From Clostridium sp. D53t1_180928_C8 (GTDB taxonomy: Bacteria; Bacillota; Clostridia; Clostridiales; Clostridiaceae), in the NCBI RefSeq assembly GCF_015667795.1, contig NZ_JADPEL010000018.1:1-61528 (forward strand): a stretch of 61,528 nucleotides of DNA. The letters run 5' to 3'. A model generated the notes under the pieces. That model searched no databases, was not told the DNA's origin, and worked only from the letters and a program-made list of their open reading frames with translations. Shown here in pieces: positions 57,325-61,528 of this stretch. Position 1 is the first letter of the stretch. Each line of letters begins with the position of its first letter. The position numbers were made by a program, and so were the translations under genes.

Positions 57325-57444
57325 AAAAACAGTGAAGAGGAAAAATGAAATATTAATTGGGAAAGAAGCATTGAAATTAACCTGTAGAATTTCAATGCTT
57401 CCCAATAAATCACTATTCAATTTTTCGTTCTCACTGTAGTTTTC
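57325..57444. repeat. MITE-like palindromic element, copy 2
   Basis: About 120 nt. The ends are inverted (ACAGTGAAGAGGAAAAATGAA on the left; ACAGTGAGAACGAAAAATTG from the right on the other strand). The core is a strong hairpin AAGCATTGAAATT/AATTTCAATGCTT (57366-57401). It lies between the convergent GDSL and FAD genes and may also terminate both. The right end shares 20 of 21 bases with the element at 6.3 kb. Confidence 0.6.
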
Positions 57445-57447
57445 AGT

Positions 57448-58380
57448 TTATTTCAAGTACTCTGCTACTTGTTTTCCAACTTTAAATCCATTTTCTCCAC
57501 TATTAAAAAGTAAATCTATTCCACCTTCCATAGTACCTGTTATAAATACTCCTTCCACAGAAGTATGATTATTTTCGCTACGAACTATCTCTCCATCCAT
57601 TATCATGCTCATTTTTTTTATAAAATCATTATCTGGTAAGTATCCTACCGATAATATTAATGAATCGCATTCAATAGAAGTTATTTCTTCAGTTTCAATA
57701 TTATTTATTTTAGCTAAATTTACTCTTTCTTCACCTTCAATTTCAATTACTTCACTTGTATAAATTATAGGAATATTAAATCCATTAATAATATCTAATT
57801 CATCTCTATTAAAACTCTTTCTTTCAGTAACTATTCCTTTTATATTAGCACCTTCAATTACTAACCTTCTTGCTAAAATAAGAGTCCAAATATTATCTCC
57901 TATAATTATAATTTCTTTTCCTGGTAGGTATCCGCTATAATTAACTAATCTATGTGCTGAACCTGTAGTAAATATTCCCGTAAATTTATTAATAGGTATC
58001 ATAATATTACCTGTATATTTTTCTCTACATCCTGCCGCTAAAACTATAGCTCTAGCAGATATTTCTTGTATTCCTTCTAATGGGTTAACATATGTTATAA
58101 CTTTATCCCTATTTATTTCTAGAACTCTAGTATTTATTTTATATTCTCCACCTAGCTCTTTATAATCTTTTATCAAGATACTACCAAGCTCTGGACCAGT
58201 AACAACATTATTTAAATAATATTCTCCAAATCCATTATCTATAAATAAATTTAAATTCCCACCTAACAAATCTTCTTTTTCTAAAATTAAAACATTTTTA
58301 ACTCCAGATTTAATAGCTGAAACTCCAGCTGAAAGCCCTGAAGCTCCTGACCCAACTATAACTAAGTCATATTTATTCAT
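57448..58380 (-). CDS. FAD-dependent pyridine nucleotide-type oxidoreductase
   Basis: 310 aa. FAD-binding VIVGSGASGLSAGVSA (residues 6-21), second dinucleotide region IIIIGDNIWTLILARRL (the usual GxGxxG is altered), and a C-terminal GVFITGTMEGGIDLLFNSGE. It lacks a redox CxxC, so it is not a thioredoxin-reductase type. It starts at ATG 58380 inside the last codons of tldE (8-nt overlap). Substrate unknown. Could be a small NAD(P)H oxidase-like or glycerol-3-P dehydrogenase-associated (GlpB-like) protein. Confidence 0.78.
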   Translation of the reverse strand: MNKYDLVIVGSGASGLSAGVSAIKSGVKNVLILEKEDLLGGNLNLFIDNGFGEYYLNNVVTGPELGSILIKDYKELGGEYKINTRVLEINRDKVITYVNPLEGIQEISARAIVLAAGCREKYTGNIMIPINKFTGIFTTGSAHRLVNYSGYLPGKEIIIIGDNIWTLILARRLVIEGANIKGIVTERKSFNRDELDIINGFNIPIIYTSEVIEIEGEERVNLAKINNIETEEITSIECDSLILSVGYLPDNDFIKKMSMIMDGEIVRSENNHTSVEGVFITGTMEGGIDLLFNSGENGFKVGKQVAEYLK

Positions 58381-59731
58381 TATCTGACCCCTCTCCAGCA
58401 ATGGAAAGTTCTTTTACTAAAATACTTGGGCTACCAACACTACTCATAGGGAACTTCAAGTCATTTCCTATTTCTTCAACATCCTTTAATAAAGTAAAGA
58501 AGTTTCCAGCTACTGTTATTTGTTCTATAGGTTTAGTTTTACTTCCATTTTCTATATAAAACCCCTTTGCTGCTAGAGAAAAATCTCCCGTTATTGAGTT
58601 TGCCCCTGAATGTAAACCTGCAAAATCAGTAATTATCAATCCCTTATTTATTTTTTTGATAATTTCTTCTAATGAATTTGTTCCAGGTTCTATATAAAAG
58701 TTTGTTGGCGATACTGAAATAGGTGAAGCATATGAAGATTTAAATCCATTTCCTGTAGATTTAACTCCAGCTTTATTAGCAGTCTTTAAATTATGAAGTA
58801 AGCTTTCTAACCTTCCATCTTTTATTAAATATGTTTTAGTTGTAGCTACTCCTTCATCATCAAATCCAACTGATGCTAATCCATTCTCTAAATGTGGATT
58901 ATCTACTAAATTAACTATATTTGATGCAATAACTTCTCCTTCTTTTCCTTTTAAAAGACTTAATCCCTTTTGAACTGCATCCCCACTAAATACACCTGAA
59001 AATGTAGAAATAAGAGATACCATTGCATCATTATTTATTATTACTTTATAATTACCTGATGGTATTGATTTTCCTCCTATTTTACTTAAAGCTTCATCTA
59101 CTCCCATTTTAGCAATTTCATATGGATTAACCTCATCTAGTGATTTTGCAACAACATATCCAAAGCCATCATACATATTATTCCCATCTTTAACAATTGG
59201 AACAACATATGATGTTAATATATTTGATTTATTGTGTAAATTTAATCCTTTAGAATTTATTATTCCATATTTTCCAGAACTATAAGATACTGCACATCCA
59301 CTAAAGCTTTCTACTTTATCGCAATATTTCTTCGCCTCTGCTTCCATATCTAAAGCAATCTTTATTAATTTTTCAGCTGAAATGTTCTCTAAAGCTTTAT
59401 AATAGGTATTAATCTCCTTATACTCTTCATCTCCATCATAAATAAATTGAACATCATTATTTTCAATTGCTAAAACATTTTCCTTAGCTTTTTTTACAAG
59501 CATCTCTATAGCATCTTCATCTAATATTTCCGTATAAGAATATCCTATCTTATCTCCTAGCTTACCTCTAAAAGATAAACCTGCCGAATTATTAACATTA
59601 TATTTTTCTACTTCACTTCTATATACACTTATACTTAAGCTTTCTCTATCAACATAATAAACTTCATATTCTGAAAATCCAGCTTCCTTTGCCTTCTTGA
59701 ATAAACTCTTTACGAATAAATCTAATTCCAT
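58373..59731 (-). CDS. tldE: TldE/PmbA-type metalloprotease subunit
   Basis: 452 aa. EVYYVDRESLSISVYRSEVE near the N-terminus and LHSGANSITGDFSLAAKGFY plus FFTLLKDVEEIGNDLKFP at the C-terminus are PmbA/TldE signatures. It lacks the zinc HExxxH found in its partner TldD, as expected for the non-catalytic subunit. ATG 59731 follows AGGAGGGG; the frame upstream overlaps tldD. TldD/TldE degrade unfolded peptides and mature some RiPPs. Confidence 0.93.
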   Translation of the reverse strand: MELDLFVKSLFKKAKEAGFSEYEVYYVDRESLSISVYRSEVEKYNVNNSAGLSFRGKLGDKIGYSYTEILDEDAIEMLVKKAKENVLAIENNDVQFIYDGDEEYKEINTYYKALENISAEKLIKIALDMEAEAKKYCDKVESFSGCAVSYSSGKYGIINSKGLNLHNKSNILTSYVVPIVKDGNNMYDGFGYVVAKSLDEVNPYEIAKMGVDEALSKIGGKSIPSGNYKVIINNDAMVSLISTFSGVFSGDAVQKGLSLLKGKEGEVIASNIVNLVDNPHLENGLASVGFDDEGVATTKTYLIKDGRLESLLHNLKTANKAGVKSTGNGFKSSYASPISVSPTNFYIEPGTNSLEEIIKKINKGLIITDFAGLHSGANSITGDFSLAAKGFYIENGSKTKPIEQITVAGNFFTLLKDVEEIGNDLKFPMSSVGSPSILVKELSIAGEGSDNE

Positions 59732-59741
59732 ATTACCCCTC

Positions 59742-61121
59742 CTATCTTCCACCTACAGTTATTTCTTTTACTCTAATCATTGGTTGCCCTACATTAGTGG
59801 CAATACTTCCTGATGATGATCCACACATTCCTTGACCTTGTGTCATATTATTTCCAACCATATCTATATCCATTAATATTTCGCTACCTTTTCCTATTAA
59901 ACTAGCTCCTCTAACAGGTTCTTGAATAACTCCATCTTTTACTAAATATCCTTCTGAAACAGCAAAATTAAATTCACCAGTAACTGGGTTAACAGAACCT
60001 CCTCCCATTTTTTTAGCATATAATCCATTACTAATAGATTTAATTATATCTTCTGGATTATCATTTCCATTAGCTATATAAGTATTAGTCATTCTAGATG
60101 TTGGTGCAAACTTATAGCTTTGTCTTCTTCCACTTCCTGTTGGTGACATTCCCATTCTACGTCCATTCAATTTATCAATCATATAAGATTTTAATATTCC
60201 ATTTTCTATAAGGACATTTTTTTGTGTCTTATTTCCTTCATCATCTATATTCAATGATCCCCAAGCATTAGGAATAGTACCATCATCAATAGCTGTAACC
60301 TTAGTAGATGCTATTTGCTCTCCTAACTTTCCTGTAAATACTGAATTCCCTTTTGCAACCGCTGTTGCTTCTAACGAATGCCCGCACGCTTCATGGAATA
60401 TAACACCACCAAATCCATTATCAATAGCTACTGTCATTCTACCTGCTGGACAATTCTTTGCATGTAACATTGTATATGCTTGTTTTGCAGCTTCTCTTCC
60501 GTAATATTCTGGATCTATTTCCTTAAACATTTCAAATCCCATATGTCTACCAGGTCCTTCAAATCCTGTTTGATTTTCACCATTAATAGAAGCTATAGCA
60601 TTTACAGTAAGTCTTGTTCTAACTCTCTTATCTCCAGTATATAACCCTTCTGTATTAGCAATTAATATATTTTGCTCTTTATCAACATAGCCTACACCTA
60701 CTTGAACTATTTCATTATGATAATTCTTTGCAGCATCATAAGCCACTTTCATAACCCCTATTTTTTTATTAATTTCAATAGATGATGGAGCAAGTATTAT
60801 TGGATTAAAGTTAATAGTATCTCTTTCATTAAGAACTATCATTTTTTCTTCCTTTAACTCACCTAATGCAAGTGCTGCTTTATGTGCTACATTCAAAAGA
60901 GAAGTTAGACTATTATTATTTGTATAAGCATATACACTTTTTAATCCCTTAAATATTCTAATACCAATTCCATAAGTTCTACCTCCTACAGAATTTTCTA
61001 CTTTTCCATTTAATATACTAATTGAATTATTTAAAGTATCTTCTTCAAATATTTCTGCAAAATCCCCTCCAGTTATTAAACATCTCCCCAGCACTTTTTC
61101 TGCTATTTCACGAGATAACAT
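59742..61121 (-). CDS. tldD: TldD-type zinc metalloprotease subunit
   Basis: 459 aa. Zinc motif FHEACGHSLEA (HExxxH near 227), NGKVENSVGGRTYGIGIRIF near residue 40, and C-terminal MCGSSSGSIATNVGQPMIRV. Catalytic half of the TldD/TldE heterodimer. AGGAGGAAG precedes the ATG. First gene of tldD-tldE-FAD oxidoreductase, with 10 nt before tldE. No RiPP precursor-like small frame is seen nearby. Confidence 0.95.
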   Translation of the reverse strand: MLSREIAEKVLGRCLITGGDFAEIFEEDTLNNSISILNGKVENSVGGRTYGIGIRIFKGLKSVYAYTNNNSLTSLLNVAHKAALALGELKEEKMIVLNERDTINFNPIILAPSSIEINKKIGVMKVAYDAAKNYHNEIVQVGVGYVDKEQNILIANTEGLYTGDKRVRTRLTVNAIASINGENQTGFEGPGRHMGFEMFKEIDPEYYGREAAKQAYTMLHAKNCPAGRMTVAIDNGFGGVIFHEACGHSLEATAVAKGNSVFTGKLGEQIASTKVTAIDDGTIPNAWGSLNIDDEGNKTQKNVLIENGILKSYMIDKLNGRRMGMSPTGSGRRQSYKFAPTSRMTNTYIANGNDNPEDIIKSISNGLYAKKMGGGSVNPVTGEFNFAVSEGYLVKDGVIQEPVRGASLIGKGSEILMDIDMVGNNMTQGQGMCGSSSGSIATNVGQPMIRVKEITVGGR

Positions 61122-61241
61122 AAATTCTTCCTCCTTTTCATGTCTAGAATAGATTTATCCAGACTACTTTTTATTATATTTTATTATATATCATATCTTC
61201 TATTATTTACTATAATTTTATATTTGACTAATTAATAATTA

Positions 61242-61274
61242 TAAAAAAATAAAGTCAGCCTAAGCTGACTTTAT
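61242..61274 (-). terminator. second rRNA operon terminator
   Basis: AAAGTCAGC/GCTGACTTT stem with TTAG loop followed by TATTTTTTTA on the minus strand, 20 nt past the first terminator. Confidence 0.82.
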
Positions 61275-61292
61275 AAATTTTATTTATAAAAT

Positions 61293-61322
61293 TAAAAAAG
61301 CTAGAAGTTAATTCTAGCTTTA
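61293..61322 (-). terminator. first rRNA operon terminator
   Basis: AAAGCTAGAA/TTCTAGCTTT stem with TTAAC loop and T6 on the minus strand, right after tRNA-Asn. Core shared with the palindrome at 9.5 kb. Confidence 0.82.
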
Positions 61323-61324
61323 CT

Positions 61325-61399
<75 letters not shown>

Positions 61400-61453
61400 T
61401 TATTATAAGAGAATTTGTTCTCTGAAAATTGCATATGAATTATTTTTTATAAT

Positions 61454-61528
61454 TGGTCAAGCCCTCGACCTATTAGTATCAGTCAGCTACATACGTTACC
61501 GCACTTACACCTCTGACCTATCAACCTT
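61454..61528 (-). rRNA. 23S ribosomal RNA, 3' end only (runs off the window)
   Basis: The minus strand ends with the conserved 23S 3' sequence, including AGCTGACTGATACTAATAGG and TCGAGGGCTTGACC. Only the last 75 nt are inside the window. Just 54 nt separate it from tRNA-Asn, so no 5S gene fits between them. Confidence 0.95.

Overview
The window is a 61.5 kb AT-rich chromosomal segment of a low-GC, endospore-forming, anaerobic Firmicute. The best fit is Clostridium sensu stricto. Reasons: a dense sporulation set (spoIIID, spoIIQ, spoIID, spoIIR, yabG, yyaC, sipL-like, three CotS-type genes), fermentative thiolase under an apparent Rex operator, a raiA-motif RNA between comFC and hpf, AGGAGG ribosome sites, and frequent TTG/GTG starts. 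Species cannot be fixed from the sequence alone. Nearly all of it reads as core chromosome: I see no insertion sequence, prophage, CRISPR array or integrase.

Layout. 1-5 kb (minus): hpf, raiA RNA, comFC, a degenerate comFA-like gene, recD2. 5-8 kb: nagA (+), metK (-) behind a SAM-I riboswitch whose P3 arm is swollen by an AGTTA-rich repeat. 8.0-8.6 kb: six tRNAs (Tyr-Thr-Tyr-Val-Thr-Tyr in transcription order). 9-15 kb: yyaC (+), then mbl, spoIIID, spoIIQ, spoIID, murA, ywmB (-), an order also known from Bacillus. 15-22 kb: complete F1Fo ATP synthase operon atpIBEFHAGDC. 22-31 kb: thl with a Rex-like operator, a dCMP deaminase, upp, rpiB, ywlC, a membrane protein, prfA, a YqhQ-PrmC fusion, tdk. 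31.5-37 kb: rpmE (+), rho, pyrG, a small DnaA-domain-IV-like protein, a DUF1934 protein, a PP-loop/DUF814 protein. 37-46 kb: spoIIR, ispE, cphA, cphB, sipL-like, veg, yabG. 46-52 kb: two divergent CotS/glycosyltransferase modules with one eroded CotS copy. 52-61 kb: htrA, an alpha/beta-hydrolase-like pseudoenzyme, tsaD, a RusA-like gene with a zinc ribbon, a GDSL esterase, an FAD oxidoreductase, tldE, tldD, then tRNA-Asn and the 3' end of a 23S rRNA.

How it works together. Housekeeping translation and energy functions (prfA with its methylase, rpmE, rho, atp, tsaD/ywlC for t6A) are interleaved with spore morphogenesis: engulfment (SpoIID, SpoIIQ), mother-cell control (SpoIIID), sigma-E activation (SpoIIR), coat assembly (SipL-like, YabG, CotS, CotSA-like transferases) and a cyanophycin synthetase/cyanophycinase pair placed between sipL and ispE.

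Most interesting non-coding signals: the raiA RNA with its own consensus promoter overlapping the comFC stop codon; two unassigned promoter-hairpin-terminator units (35.3 kb and 44.3 kb) that look like stand-alone small RNAs; a two-copy MITE-like palindromic element; and a family of AGTTA-type palindromes. All calls rest on reading the sequence; no database search was run.
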